From a virus, in the IMG/VR virus record IMGVR_UViG_3300021961_000390, positions 1 through 30,992 of that record: DNA of 30,992 bases; one strand, written 5' to 3'. The position numbers were made by a program, and so were the translations under genes. Shown here piece by piece: positions 13,954-22,161 of the stretch. The first letter of the stretch is position 1, and each line of letters starts with the position of its first letter. Under the pieces are notes generated by a model. It made no database searches, had not been told where the DNA came from, and was given only the letters and a program-made list of their open reading frames with translations.

Positions 13954-16152
13954 TTACGCAACCGCGAACTCTAAGAAGTTCCCACCAGCGATCCGACTAT
14001 ATTGCTGCAACACCTCAACAATCTGACGACCAGCCTCAACACCATTCGTGCCGATACCCGTGTTGATATTGACATTCACACCTGTGCCACCACGAACATC
14101 GGAAGGTGCAGTAGGCGAAACAGGTGTTGGTACAGTCGGCAAAGATGGGATGGTCAAGTTGGGTCGACCTGTGTTCTTGGCTGCATCAGTAGCGGCTTTG
14201 ATTGCTTCGGCGAGACGCTCATATGCTTCAGTTTCGGCATCTATCGCATCAGTCAACTTTTCTGATGCAGAAGTTTGACGTTCTTTTGCGTCATCGACTT
14301 CTTTCAATAGTTTGTTGTAAAGATCAGAGCCAACGACAGCACCGTTGACTGCTTCGTTAAGTATGAATTGTGCGTCAGCCAAACCGTTTGTTGCTTCTTC
14401 TTGGGCTTCGGTTGCGTCTTTGACCGCAAGTTTTGCTTCAGCCAAATCAATCTCAGCCTGACGGATAGCCTGCGCACTTGAGGTCGGGTCGGCTCGAAGT
14501 TCGGCAAGTTTCTTTTCAGCATCAGCAACAGCGAACACCGACTCTTCAACTCGATATCCAGCCGCTTCAACATTGCGTTGAGCTTTGCTTAGTTCCTTCT
14601 GGGCTGCTTTAGCCTCAGCAGAATCCGCACCATAGCCTGCGACTGCTTTGTTGAATCGGTCTTGTGCTGCGGCAAGATCGGTGTTGGCCGAGTTCAAAGA
14701 CTTCTGCGCATCAGCAGTAGCCTTCTGCGAGCGAGTATAAGACTTCGAAGCAACCTCGGATTGTTTCAACGCATCCGTGTACTTCTTCATTTTTTCGGCG
14801 GCAGTTTCAACGGTTTTTGAAACACCACCAGTCGCCTTATCAAACTGACCATACGACACTTTGGTGACACCCAAAGAGAACGCTAGTTGTGTCAACCGAT
14901 CAGCCTGTGTCGCTAATTGTTTGGCGATTGGCACTTTTAGAATCTCGCGACATGCACCAGCAATCTCAAGATATTTTGTACCAATCTGTTCGGCAATAGG
15001 AATTGATCGATACTGTGTTTCAGCAATTTCTTCTGTTCGTTTCTTGACATTCATCATCGGAATGTCAAGCGGAAGGATGATGTTTAGAAGGCTGTTGAAA
15101 CCATTAACTACCTTCTGTGTCATAATCCAAAGATTTTCAAAATTGCCGGTCACTTTAATAATCACCAAAGTCAAGGCGGCGACACCTGCAATAAATAGGC
15201 CGAGCGGATTCGCTACCAATAACGCATTCCAGATTGCTTGTGCTGCTGCGACCGCAGCGATTCGAAGCGGAAGAAGTTTCAGATAGGTGGCATAGAGAAG
15301 AACGGCACCAGCAACAGAAGTGAAGGTGATGACAAGCGCACCAAACAATGTCGAATGTTGCTGTGCCAATGTTGCCAATGCTTGAAACAATGGCAGAATT
15401 GCAGCCAACGCCGGCAACAATAGTTGACCCAATGACGTCTGCAAGTCATTGAAACTATTTCTCAACGCCTGCATCTGTCCTTCAGGTGTGTCTCTCAACG
15501 TCTTGTTGAAACCTTCATATGTCGAGTTGAGTACCTCGACAAGTGCCGCAGATCGTTGCGCTTCCGTACCGTTCTTGATCAACTCTTTTGTGTTCGCGTC
15601 TAGTACGAAACCGCTCTTTGTGAGGCTTGCGAAGTTGCCTTGCAGTGCTTGTGCAAGTCCATTGGTCATTGACTTGAACTCTTCGGTGCTTGCAGCCGCA
15701 CCTTTTTCTGCTGTTACATAGTCAAGGATTGCAGGTGTCAGTCGTTTGATTGTGTCTACTGACAAATCGAATGTGGCCAACTGAGATTGAACGACCGATG
15801 TTGTGCCTGCTGATACAACACCGACTCTTTGTAGTGCTTCGGCTTGATAGTTGAGAGATTCAATTTGATCATCTGAAGCATCGACGGTTTGTCTGAGTAT
15901 CGTGGCAAGACGGGTTTGTTCGGCTTGGGCTTGTAGTGCGGCTTGAACCGAATTGGTCATCAGTGCGACACCGGAAGCGAAACCTGCGGCGGCTGAGATG
16001 GTTACTTGCTTGAAGATGCTTTCAAGTTGTTTGGATTGAACACCTAACGTACCTGTGGCTTTTTCGCCTTCGGCTTGTAGTTTCTTGAACGCGGCGACAG
16101 CACTACCTGCGTCACCGAGAATCTTTACAACGAATGTGCGTTCACCTGCCAT
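13954..16152 (-). CDS. Tape measure protein
   Basis: 732 residues, the longest gene in the window. The N-terminal part is helical (GSAVAAFKKLQAEGEKATG), and several hydrophobic stretches lie around 230-330 (LLLPALAAILPLFQALATL; LGLFIAGVAALTLVIIKV). A very long coiled coil rich in Ala, Lys and Glu follows (about 440-670), then a Pro/Thr hinge. This is the classic tape-measure layout, setting tail length and possibly aiding DNA entry. At about 1.5 angstrom per residue the tail would be near 110 nm. No good ribosome-binding site precedes the ATG at 16152. Confidence 0.93.
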   Translation of the reverse strand: MAGERTFVVKILGDAGSAVAAFKKLQAEGEKATGTLGVQSKQLESIFKQVTISAAAGFASGVALMTNSVQAALQAQAEQTRLATILRQTVDASDDQIESLNYQAEALQRVGVVSAGTTSVVQSQLATFDLSVDTIKRLTPAILDYVTAEKGAAASTEEFKSMTNGLAQALQGNFASLTKSGFVLDANTKELIKNGTEAQRSAALVEVLNSTYEGFNKTLRDTPEGQMQALRNSFNDLQTSLGQLLLPALAAILPLFQALATLAQQHSTLFGALVITFTSVAGAVLLYATYLKLLPLRIAAVAAAQAIWNALLVANPLGLFIAGVAALTLVIIKVTGNFENLWIMTQKVVNGFNSLLNIILPLDIPMMNVKKRTEEIAETQYRSIPIAEQIGTKYLEIAGACREILKVPIAKQLATQADRLTQLAFSLGVTKVSYGQFDKATGGVSKTVETAAEKMKKYTDALKQSEVASKSYTRSQKATADAQKSLNSANTDLAAAQDRFNKAVAGYGADSAEAKAAQKELSKAQRNVEAAGYRVEESVFAVADAEKKLAELRADPTSSAQAIRQAEIDLAEAKLAVKDATEAQEEATNGLADAQFILNEAVNGAVVGSDLYNKLLKEVDDAKERQTSASEKLTDAIDAETEAYERLAEAIKAATDAAKNTGRPNLTIPSLPTVPTPVSPTAPSDVRGGTGVNVNINTGIGTNGVEAGRQIVEVLQQYSRIAGGNFLEFAVA

Positions 16153-16168
16153 GGTGACGCAATTCTAC

Positions 16169-16882
16169 TCAGTTTATGCCTGCTCGTTTCTTGAAGTCAG
16201 CCCACTCAACTTGAATGCTTCTATGTATCTGTTGCTGTGTCATGCCATCATATTTTGACAAGTCAACTGGTGCATCCCACCAACGCGGATCTGTGACATG
16301 ACGATTTTTCTTTGTGCTGGTGCGTTGCACAGTCGAGCGGATGCTCGGTGTTGAGAATGTGCGTGTCGGTGCTGCGATATCTGTGATGGTCGGGTCAAGG
16401 AATCGCCAACCTGAATGATGTGTGTGGAATGGTTGACCTGCTTCGTGTTGTGGCAGATAGAAGATACGGGCAGGATCTTTGGTGGCTGGGTCGCCTTTGA
16501 GACGAAGTCGCTCATGTGTCTCATGCCAGACTTCTTCCCAATTCTGTACCGGCACAGCTTGTTCGAATGGAACGACAACGTGCCAGTGTGGGTCATTGTC
16601 GCGATGTGACCAGGTTGTGTACGCAAAGTGTATATACGATCCGAGATCAGCCTGCTCGAATGCTTCACCGTCAAGGTCGGCAACCAATGCCCAGACATGT
16701 GACACATTGCGATTGCCACGGGTCGTGTACTCGCGATAGGTGACTGGTGAGTACAATTTGCCGTCGGACTTCTGTTCACGTTCTTGATGGTTGCCGAGTA
16801 TTGCTGCGAAGTCCATCCAAGATGTGGCGATGGTTTTTGGGTAGATGGATTTGACGGACGGGAAACCGACGACTTCAAACAT
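16169..16882 (-). CDS. Primase-like (AEP-like) replication protein
   Basis: 237 residues. VWALVADLDG (D69, D71) resembles motif I of archaeo-eukaryotic-type primases. YIHFAYTTWSH and DPHWHVVVPF (H99, H101) could provide the motif II histidine, and DPARIFYLPQ follows near 136-145. Phage and plasmid primase-like proteins share this order. The C-terminal part (about 175-237) is basic and probably flexible. AGGAGG lies before TTCTGCAC and the ATG. It sits between structural tail genes, where a replication gene is unexpected, and a hairpin separates it from the gene upstream. Fold assignment is moderately sure; activity is unproven. Confidence 0.6.
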   Translation of the reverse strand: MFEVVGFPSVKSIYPKTIATSWMDFAAILGNHQEREQKSDGKLYSPVTYREYTTRGNRNVSHVWALVADLDGEAFEQADLGSYIHFAYTTWSHRDNDPHWHVVVPFEQAVPVQNWEEVWHETHERLRLKGDPATKDPARIFYLPQHEAGQPFHTHHSGWRFLDPTITDIAAPTRTFSTPSIRSTVQRTSTKKNRHVTDPRWWDAPVDLSKYDGMTQQQIHRSIQVEWADFKKRAGIN

Positions 16883-16901
16883 TGTGCAGAACCTCCTAGG
16901 T

Positions 16902-16920
16902 TCAGGATAGCGAATCCTGA
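16902..16920 (-). terminator. Hairpin upstream of the primase-like gene
   Basis: Perfect 7-bp inverted repeat (TCAGGAT and ATCCTGA) with a 5-nt loop in the 52-nt gap between the gp10-like and primase-like genes. An adjoining AACCT/AGGTT pair overlaps the ribosome-binding site of the latter. No T-run follows, so this may regulate translation or processing rather than stop transcription. Confidence 0.4.
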
Positions 16921-16934
16921 GCCGAATGCAAGTA

Positions 16935-17519
16935 TCAGCCGATATCTAGTTTTTTGACCACATCTTCAATGCCATCTAGGTATCTTTTGGCAATCTCGTT
17001 CTTTTTCTTGCGAACAGTCGGCCAGAAGAAGTAGCCAGATTGTCCTCGATGTCTCAAGAATTGTTTCGTGGTCGGTCTGGCACCGCCACCGAACTCTGCA
17101 CCGAAGAACACATCACCCATCGTCACTTTGCGTGTCAGACCTGGACCTTGTACTAAACCACGTTTACGATTTGACCTTGATTTAGATTTGAAGTGCATGT
17201 TTGGTTGTAAACGGATTGAAGGCACACGATCTTTTCTTACCTTCAACCCTCGCGTGACTTCTAATGCTTGACGCGAACGACTGACAGTTCCAGCCTCAAC
17301 TCTTACCGCAGCCAACAAGTCAACTGCCAAATCGGTTGATACTTTACGAACCATCTCGTTGAAGAATGGGCTTGCTTTAGAGAAGCCACGAAGCATGTCA
17401 TATAGACCTTCGACTTCTACTGCGATGCCAACTCCGCCAGCTCGACCAACAGTTGAACCTAGATCACCTGGCTGATTAGGGAATGCCGACTTGAGATTCT
17501 TCGGTACTGGGAATGCCAT
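16935..17519 (-). CDS. HK97 gp10-like head-tail/tail-completion protein
   Basis: 194 residues. The C-terminal half shows FFGAEFGGGARPTTKQFL, then HRGQSGYFFWPTVRK and a closing helix KRYLDGIEDVV. This G-A-E-F-G-G...Q-F...H-R-G...Y-F-F-W-P pattern is that of gp10-like proteins of siphoviruses. Its position after the chaperones and before the tape measure is unusual for gp10-like genes, which generally come before the major tail protein. The ATG at 17519 overlaps the end of the frameshifted chaperone (TAATG). Confidence 0.78.
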   Translation of the reverse strand: MAFPVPKNLKSAFPNQPGDLGSTVGRAGGVGIAVEVEGLYDMLRGFSKASPFFNEMVRKVSTDLAVDLLAAVRVEAGTVSRSRQALEVTRGLKVRKDRVPSIRLQPNMHFKSKSRSNRKRGLVQGPGLTRKVTMGDVFFGAEFGGGARPTTKQFLRHRGQSGYFFWPTVRKKKNEIAKRYLDGIEDVVKKLDIG

Positions 17520-17937
17520 TATTTGATCCTCTGTGGTGGGTTGGATTTGATGTTCTTCCAGCGCAGATATCCGACCATCGTGTACAGCATTCTAGGTGAT
17601 TCTTGCAATAGCAAACTTGGCGCGATATGTGTTTCGCAGGCAAGATATGCGATCAGCCAGTGGGCTGAGGATTCTCCAAAGGGACGATCACCGAATCATC
17701 GGTTGCGACCTCCAACATCTCAACTGTCTCGGTCCATTCTTCAAATGTGACTTTGACCAAGTTGCGACGCTTCAACGAATGCCAACACAACCATGCAAGG
17801 TCAGTCAATTTGACATCGCTTTGCATACTTGTGATTGGACGATTCTTTTCGCTTTCGAAGGCGATGAAGTCCGCGAAGTGTGCAGTGACTTTTTCTTTGA
17901 CGCCCGTGTTGAGCGTTATTTCCATTGCTAATTTCAT
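17519..17937 (-). CDS. Tail assembly chaperone, -1 frameshift product
   Basis: Ribosomes that slip back one base at CCCTTTG leave the 94-residue frame near VIVP and continue PFGESSAHWLIAYLACETHI, ending YTMVGYLRWKN...PPQRIK. The new frame stays open to a stop that overlaps the next ATG. The H-W-L-I-A-Y-L-A...P-x-x-L-L box is typical of the C-terminal part of the longer chaperone in siphoviruses (the gpGT analogue). This fusion would be about 139 residues and work with the short form to assemble tail protein around the tape measure. Confidence 0.85.
17653..17937 (-). CDS. Tail assembly chaperone, short form
   Basis: 94 residues in the unshifted frame, starting at ATG 17937 after a strong AGGAGGT. 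It contains KEKVTAHFADFIAFE and TDLAWLCWHSLKRR, a layout matching gpG-type tail chaperones between major tail protein and tape measure. It ends 24 nt beyond the slippery site. The short form should be made in excess over the frameshifted one. Confidence 0.85.
   Translation of the reverse strand: MKLAMEITLNTGVKEKVTAHFADFIAFESEKNRPITSMQSDVKLTDLAWLCWHSLKRRNLVKVTFEEWTETVEMLEVATDDSVIVPLENPQPTG
17677..17683 (-). promoter_or_regulatory. Programmed -1 slippery site
   Basis: On the mRNA strand the heptamer is C CCT TTG in the zero frame, a perfect X-XXY-YYZ slippery sequence. It lies near the 3' end of the short chaperone frame, the position where siphoviruses shift. No clear downstream pseudoknot was worked out. 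Confidence 0.8.
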
Positions 17938-17965
17938 TCTTACCTCCTGATTGTTTTGTTAAGAA

Positions 17966-18376
17966 TTATGCAGTTGTCTTGGTGATTGTTCCGCTGATCG
18001 GCCACGTTACGTCGGCTGTGTTTAGCTCGCCCACCGCACCGTTTACGGGCGACCATTCCGTTACAAGAACCTGGAACTGGAAATGTGGCGAGGCCGTACT
18101 TGCTGCGGCTGTGCCGGCTGGTTTGATAACCATGGTCACGGCTGTCGAGCCAACGAGTGGATAGATCAAGCCTTCGACTGACGAGTATTCGTTGTGAAGT
18201 GAAAGTGTCACCGAGTTGTCAATCAAGCCTGCGACGCGAGTTACTGCACCACCAGATCCGAATGATGTTGTTGGTACTTCTGCGGCTGATGTGGACAATG
18301 TGATTGCAGCGACATCGTTTGAGATGTCTGTGCCATTAAGTGTGACCACTGAGTTTGTGAGAACTAACTTTGCCAT
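17966..18376 (-). CDS. Major tail protein
   Basis: 136 residues, beta-rich (VLTNSVVTLNGTDISNDVAAI; FQFQVLVTEWSPVNGAVGE; VTWPISGTITK). It directly precedes the chaperone pair, as major tail tube proteins do, and a 136-residue length fits small tube proteins of actinophages. The ATG at 18376 has AGGAGAT and overlaps the preceding small gene by 13 nt. Identification rests on position and secondary-structure pattern. Confidence 0.82.
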   Translation of the reverse strand: MAKLVLTNSVVTLNGTDISNDVAAITLSTSAAEVPTTSFGSGGAVTRVAGLIDNSVTLSLHNEYSSVEGLIYPLVGSTAVTMVIKPAGTAAASTASPHFQFQVLVTEWSPVNGAVGELNTADVTWPISGTITKTTA

Positions 18377-18546
18377 GATTTTTTATCTCCTGCCTTGTCG
18401 GCGATAGAAGTTGATTTTTCTGCCACCAGAACAATGCGACCCGATGCCAGTAGAGAGTCTAGATGGTCAACTTCGTTGCCATCAATAGTGGCTGGATATT
18501 GTTTGTCTAGAACCGTGAAGCCCTGGACGACCTGATATTTTGCCAT
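18364..18546 (-). CDS. Small neck/tail-region protein
   Basis: 60 residues from the ATG at 18546 (MAKYQVVQGFTVLDKQYPAT, then LDSLLASGRIVLV). A longer in-frame start would lie in the upstream gene. No recognisable ribosome-binding site. Short proteins of this kind often lie between neck and tail-tube genes; role unknown. Confidence 0.65.
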   Translation of the reverse strand: MAKYQVVQGFTVLDKQYPATIDGNEVDHLDSLLASGRIVLVAEKSTSIADKAGDKKSWQS

Positions 18547-18550
18547 AGGT

Positions 18551-18961
18551 CTAAGCGTACACCACGACACGGAAATCGACTGTCAGATAGGTTGTGTCAT
18601 TCGCGTCAACGGTTGTGATGTTGGATGCTTCTTCGACGATCAATGTTTTGGCGTATCCGCCGAGGGTTGTGTCGGCTTCGATTGCGGCACGAATCCCATT
18701 GTCATAAGACAGGTAGGTGTCCATCAGGTTTTGTGCTGTGCGTTCGGCTGCACGACCCACGATCACGCTCACTGTGAAGACGTGGGTGACTAAGCCTGCT
18801 CGCATCGCGCCGTGATAGGTGATTGACTCCAAGGTTGGCCATGCGATACCGCCGATGGACGGGTTTACTTGGTCGGGTTGTTGTGCGTAGGCGCGAAGGT
18901 TCGTGATTGTTTCAAGCCGAGTCTTGATGCCGTTCTTTAGTTCGGTGACTGTTGCGCTCAT
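18551..18961 (-). CDS. Tail terminator-like/minor capsid protein
   Basis: 136 residues. N-terminal helix ATVTELKNGIKTRLETI, central VTHVFTVSVIVGRAAERTAQNLM and closing strand DFRVVVYA follow the pattern of gpU/tail-terminator-like proteins that cap the tail tube. Position between connector and major tail protein agrees. The ATG overlaps the connector stop as ATGA. Confidence 0.72.
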   Translation of the reverse strand: MSATVTELKNGIKTRLETITNLRAYAQQPDQVNPSIGGIAWPTLESITYHGAMRAGLVTHVFTVSVIVGRAAERTAQNLMDTYLSYDNGIRAAIEADTTLGGYAKTLIVEEASNITTVDANDTTYLTVDFRVVVYA

Positions 18962-19584
18962 GCGAACATCCGCATTCGGCGATATGGCTCGACAAGTTGT
19001 GCGACGTCTGGGTCGAGTGCGCGTGTCACTCGTATCGCACCCAAGTCTCCGAAGCCGGCAACGCCGAGCGGTGAATCGTAACGCTTAAAGATTCTCGATG
19101 CCTGAATGATCACAGCCTGTGTGATTGGTTCAGGTACAGATGGCCAACCGTAGATAGCGGTGAGTTGCACCAATGCTTCCGATCCGAAGTTCGCGTTCAA
19201 TGTCGGGAACAGATAGTCGCCGACTGCACGAATGCGTGTATATGCAACGGTCAGTCCGTCCAAGATTCCGTTGACTGGTTCTAGTTGATAGTCGGATGCT
19301 GTCCATGTGACATCGAAGTTGCCGTCTGCGTTCGTTGAGGTTTTGAGTGTGATCGCAGTTGATGAGATGTCGTCAATCTCGCAAACAAACTCGTCGCCTG
19401 CCGTGAACACTCTGGTTGTCGCCGAACCGTAAACCCAGAACTGTCGGTTTGCATAGCCGTCAATTAGTCGCGAAGCAGCACCGGCACAGTTGTCAATCAG
19501 TTCGTCGTCTTGTGTGTCGGCTGTGCCGATACGAAGAGCAGCCTTGATCTGGTTGCGTGTGGCGTAACCGTTAGTGATGGTCAT
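18958..19584 (-). CDS. Head-tail connector (gp6-like)
   Basis: 208 residues. The N-terminal helices (QIKAALRIGTADTQDDELID, AASRLIDGYANRQF) and the later VQLTAIYGWPSVPEPI with a closing helix ASRIFKRYDSPLG match HK97 gp6/SPP1 gp15-type connectors that extend the portal ring. AGGA lies upstream of the ATG. It is the first structural gene downstream of the glycosylation block, showing that the block interrupts the usual capsid-connector order. Confidence 0.85.
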   Translation of the reverse strand: MTITNGYATRNQIKAALRIGTADTQDDELIDNCAGAASRLIDGYANRQFWVYGSATTRVFTAGDEFVCEIDDISSTAITLKTSTNADGNFDVTWTASDYQLEPVNGILDGLTVAYTRIRAVGDYLFPTLNANFGSEALVQLTAIYGWPSVPEPITQAVIIQASRIFKRYDSPLGVAGFGDLGAIRVTRALDPDVAQLVEPYRRMRMFA

Positions 19585-19596
19585 GGTCTTCCTATC

Positions 19597-20214
19597 CTAC
19601 TCAACAATCAACAATTCGTGAGATGGTTGCAGTCGGAAGAATCTTACTCCATACAGTTCACGCAACTTGCCGACAACCACACCGAACTGCTGACGCCAAC
19701 CATCCATCGCACCATTCGACTTGCGATATCCAGCGAAGTTCTCTTGCCCATCTATCAATCCCAAGTCAACGCCGACAAGGTTGATTTGTGACGCACCCAT
19801 GTAGCAGGCAAGGTGCATCGCGATATGTGCCGAAGTGCCGCCACAAACCAGCACATCAGGATCGGTCGGCCAACCAGCCTCAGGGTTCCAGAACGGTTTG
19901 TGTGGACGGAACGTCACATTGTTGCCGACACCGACATGAGTGGCAGTCATGTCTGATGCCTCAAGATTCATGTCGGGACAGACAACGATGATGTGCGGAT
20001 AGTCGGCGACATTCTTTGCGACAACTGGATGATGTGTCGAATAGTTTGTCGCCACATAGAAATCGGCAAGTCCGAACACATACCCGACCTCATTGATAGC
20101 GACCACAGTTTTGCCTTCAAAGAATTGTGGTGTCACCCATCCCATACTTGGACCAGATCCACACACCCAAATCTGTTCACCTTTGTGACGGTCTTTCAGA
20201 TCAGGCAGAATCAT
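19597..20214 (-). CDS. MptE/DUF115 or GT42-like protein
   Basis: 205 residues. It opens EQIWVCGSGPSMGWVTPQFF (GSGPS at 19-23), a nucleotide-binding loop shared by DUF115/MptE-like and sialyltransferase GT42-like families, then TVVAINEV, ADFYVATNYS, VCGGTSAHIAMHLAC and INLVGVDLGLIDG. DUF115 relatives act in surface glycosylation in bacteria. It ends the glycosylation block, and its ATG overlaps the preceding stop (ATGA). Which sugar it transfers, or whether it is a transferase, cannot be told from sequence. Confidence 0.72.
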   Translation of the reverse strand: MILPDLKDRHKGEQIWVCGSGPSMGWVTPQFFEGKTVVAINEVGYVFGLADFYVATNYSTHHPVVAKNVADYPHIIVVCPDMNLEASDMTATHVGVGNNVTFRPHKPFWNPEAGWPTDPDVLVCGGTSAHIAMHLACYMGASQINLVGVDLGLIDGQENFAGYRKSNGAMDGWRQQFGVVVGKLRELYGVRFFRLQPSHELLIVE

Positions 20215-20876
20215 TCAGCCAACTTCGGCGGCCAATCCTCACCAGGTATCACACGACCAGACTTCAACAACTGGCAGAACTCGACAACATCCTGTTCAGC
20301 CTGCCTGTCAGGTTGAGCTGTCAACGCATCATCGTGCCGAACCCAAGTCCACACACAACGCGAATCAAACGACGCTTCAACGTTATGTGAACGCATCTCG
20401 CACCAATGAACCCAATCAACATACTTGTGTGAACGGTAAGGAATCTTCAACCAAGTCTTGCGACGAATCACTGCCAACCCTGGCATACCGTTGTTGCCCA
20501 TGTTCAACAGATTGTGGTATTGGTCAGGTGTGCCGTAGCACAGTCCGCCGTTCCATCTGCCACGCACATTCACCGCGTCACCTTGCAGAACAAGACCATC
20601 AAAGAAGTTCGGGTCCATCGTGTCATCGACTGGAAGATGTGTACACCATTCCGCTGACGCTTCACGCACACCCACGTTCACACACGGCCAGATGCGATCA
20701 TCCCAATACGGCACAACCTTCCACCAAGACGGCACATCAACTCTGGCACGAGTCACAAGAATCACTTCCTGCGGCTTGACTGTCAACGCCTCAATGGATG
20801 CAATGAACCCTTCACCGAACCGATCCCAATAGTTCTGTTCGAATGGTGAGATGATTGCTACCGGCGTCGATACCAC
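20211..20876 (-). CDS. GT-A-type glycosyltransferase
   Basis: 221 residues. VAIISPFEQNYWDRFGEGF opens it, then VILVTRAR and an acidic LPVDDTMDPNFFDGL (82-95) that can serve as the metal-binding DxD of GT-A transferases. NVGVREASAEW precedes it as in family 2 folds. Start is GTG at 20876, overlapping the GT17-type gene by 19 nt. Substrate unknown. Likely part of a shared glycan pathway with its neighbours. Confidence 0.75.
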   Translation of the reverse strand: MVSTPVAIISPFEQNYWDRFGEGFIASIEALTVKPQEVILVTRARVDVPSWWKVVPYWDDRIWPCVNVGVREASAEWCTHLPVDDTMDPNFFDGLVLQGDAVNVRGRWNGGLCYGTPDQYHNLLNMGNNGMPGLAVIRRKTWLKIPYRSHKYVDWVHWCEMRSHNVEASFDSRCVWTWVRHDDALTAQPDRQAEQDVVEFCQLLKSGRVIPGEDWPPKLAE

Positions 20877-21592
20877 GACAACGGTGCCTTCCCTTCACGG
20901 ATCCACGGAATCCACGAATCATCCATCTGTACTTCAATCAACTGTTCGCCGCGTATCGAGCGACCGATCCGATAGTTCTCAGCCATGAATCCTTCAGGGT
21001 CATCGACCATAAGTTCTTGGTGCGAGAAGGATCGCATCTTGTTCGCGGCCCATTCAGGTCCACCCATCCAAGACACATGCCAACCTGACCGCAAATTAGG
21101 TAGCCGTTCACGGTTGGATCGTAGATGTTGCGCACCACCAGCGCGTCGCCCGTAAGGACCTGCGACCATAGTGTGTTCATCCGATAGACGCCAATAAGCG
21201 GACATCACTAGGCGTTTCATTAGGTAGACACGCCAACCTTCTTTCAGTATGTCGATGTCGGCTGGGTTCCAGATCTCGTCACAGTCGGCAACGGTCACGA
21301 TGTCGTCGGCTTCTGGTGCGAACTCTTGCAATGCGACAAACAGATGGTTGCGTTGTGCGTGTTCAGCCGCCCAACCTAACTGGTGCGGGTTCGGTTCGAA
21401 TGTTTCGTAGTGGATTTTGTCGCGCCACTTGTAGAACCTGTCAAGGTCAATGCCGTGTGGTTTGGGTTGGCCCATAAAAGTTGTTGACGATTCGACAATG
21501 ATCATCTTGTCTACGACATCGCCGAGTTCAGAGAGGCGACATTCGAGCATGTCGTGTTCTTGGTTGAACAGGATGCAGTCAAAGATTCTCAT
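20858..21592 (-). CDS. GT17-type glycosyltransferase
   Basis: 244 residues from ATG 21592. IFDCILFNQEHDMLECRLSE and VVDKMIIVESSTTFMGQPKP are hallmark boxes of family 17, named for beta-1,4-mannosyl-glycoprotein N-acetylglucosaminyltransferase. VTVADCDEIWNP (ADCDE at 102-106) gives the acidic metal site. Bacterial and phage members probably add a sugar to surface or phage glycans. The ATG overlaps the methyltransferase stop (ATGA). A longer upstream frame would lie inside that gene and was rejected. Confidence 0.88.
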   Translation of the reverse strand: MRIFDCILFNQEHDMLECRLSELGDVVDKMIIVESSTTFMGQPKPHGIDLDRFYKWRDKIHYETFEPNPHQLGWAAEHAQRNHLFVALQEFAPEADDIVTVADCDEIWNPADIDILKEGWRVYLMKRLVMSAYWRLSDEHTMVAGPYGRRAGGAQHLRSNRERLPNLRSGWHVSWMGGPEWAANKMRSFSHQELMVDDPEGFMAENYRIGRSIRGEQLIEVQMDDSWIPWIREGKAPLSWYRRR

Positions 21593-22161
21593 CGTCGTGA
21601 CTGCCCAATCAATAGAACACGGTTGTCGTTCATCACAATCTTTGTGTCGATGGTGCAATGTTTGTTGAACTCGCGTATCAAATCGAATACGTCCGGCACA
21701 TGCCATTCGGTTTCTATCGGGACATATTCGTGAACGATCAACCAGTTGCATCTTTTGGCTGCTTCGGCGATAACTTCACGCCAGTCAGGTTGCACATACA
21801 AGGTTTGTGACATGACCGCGCAATCGTACCCACCTGACTTCGCTGCGGTCAGACCGTCACCGACACGGAAATCAATGTTCGGATATGACGCTTTCGCTTT
21901 ACGGATCGCCATCTCCGAAATGTCATAGGCGACAATCCTTCTGCCACGCAACGCCATCAGATGTGTTTGCGCACCTTTACCACAACCGATATCCAGTATC
22001 GAAGTGAACGAGAACGCCGACATCACCGTGGACAGAAGCCGATAGCTGATAGGTCGCAGATCCGACTGATACCACGCATCGAAGTCTTCTTCTTGTTCGG
22101 CTTGATACATTGCGTCAAAGTCTGCGCTGGTCGGCGAAAGATAATCGTGGTATCTGGCCAT
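21589..22161 (-). CDS. SAM-dependent methyltransferase (class I)
   Basis: 190 residues from ATG 22161, whose first base is the last base of the upstream stop (TGATG). SILDIGCGKGAQTHLMALRG (about 54-73) is motif I, followed by RRIVAYDISEMAI (motif II) and YDCAVMSQTLY. No nucleic-acid-specific motif is seen. Placed among glycosyltransferases, it most likely methylates a sugar or lipid-linked glycan, but a small-molecule target is also possible. Confidence 0.87.
   Translation of the reverse strand: MARYHDYLSPTSADFDAMYQAEQEEDFDAWYQSDLRPISYRLLSTVMSAFSFTSILDIGCGKGAQTHLMALRGRRIVAYDISEMAIRKAKASYPNIDFRVGDGLTAAKSGGYDCAVMSQTLYVQPDWREVIAEAAKRCNWLIVHEYVPIETEWHVPDVFDLIREFNKHCTIDTKIVMNDNRVLLIGQSRR

Noticed and set aside
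16240-16878. Minus-strand frame of 212 codons within the primase-like gene
   Set aside because: It is a different frame of the same DNA with a low-complexity peptide and no motifs. The main frame has the ribosome-binding site and the conserved boxes.
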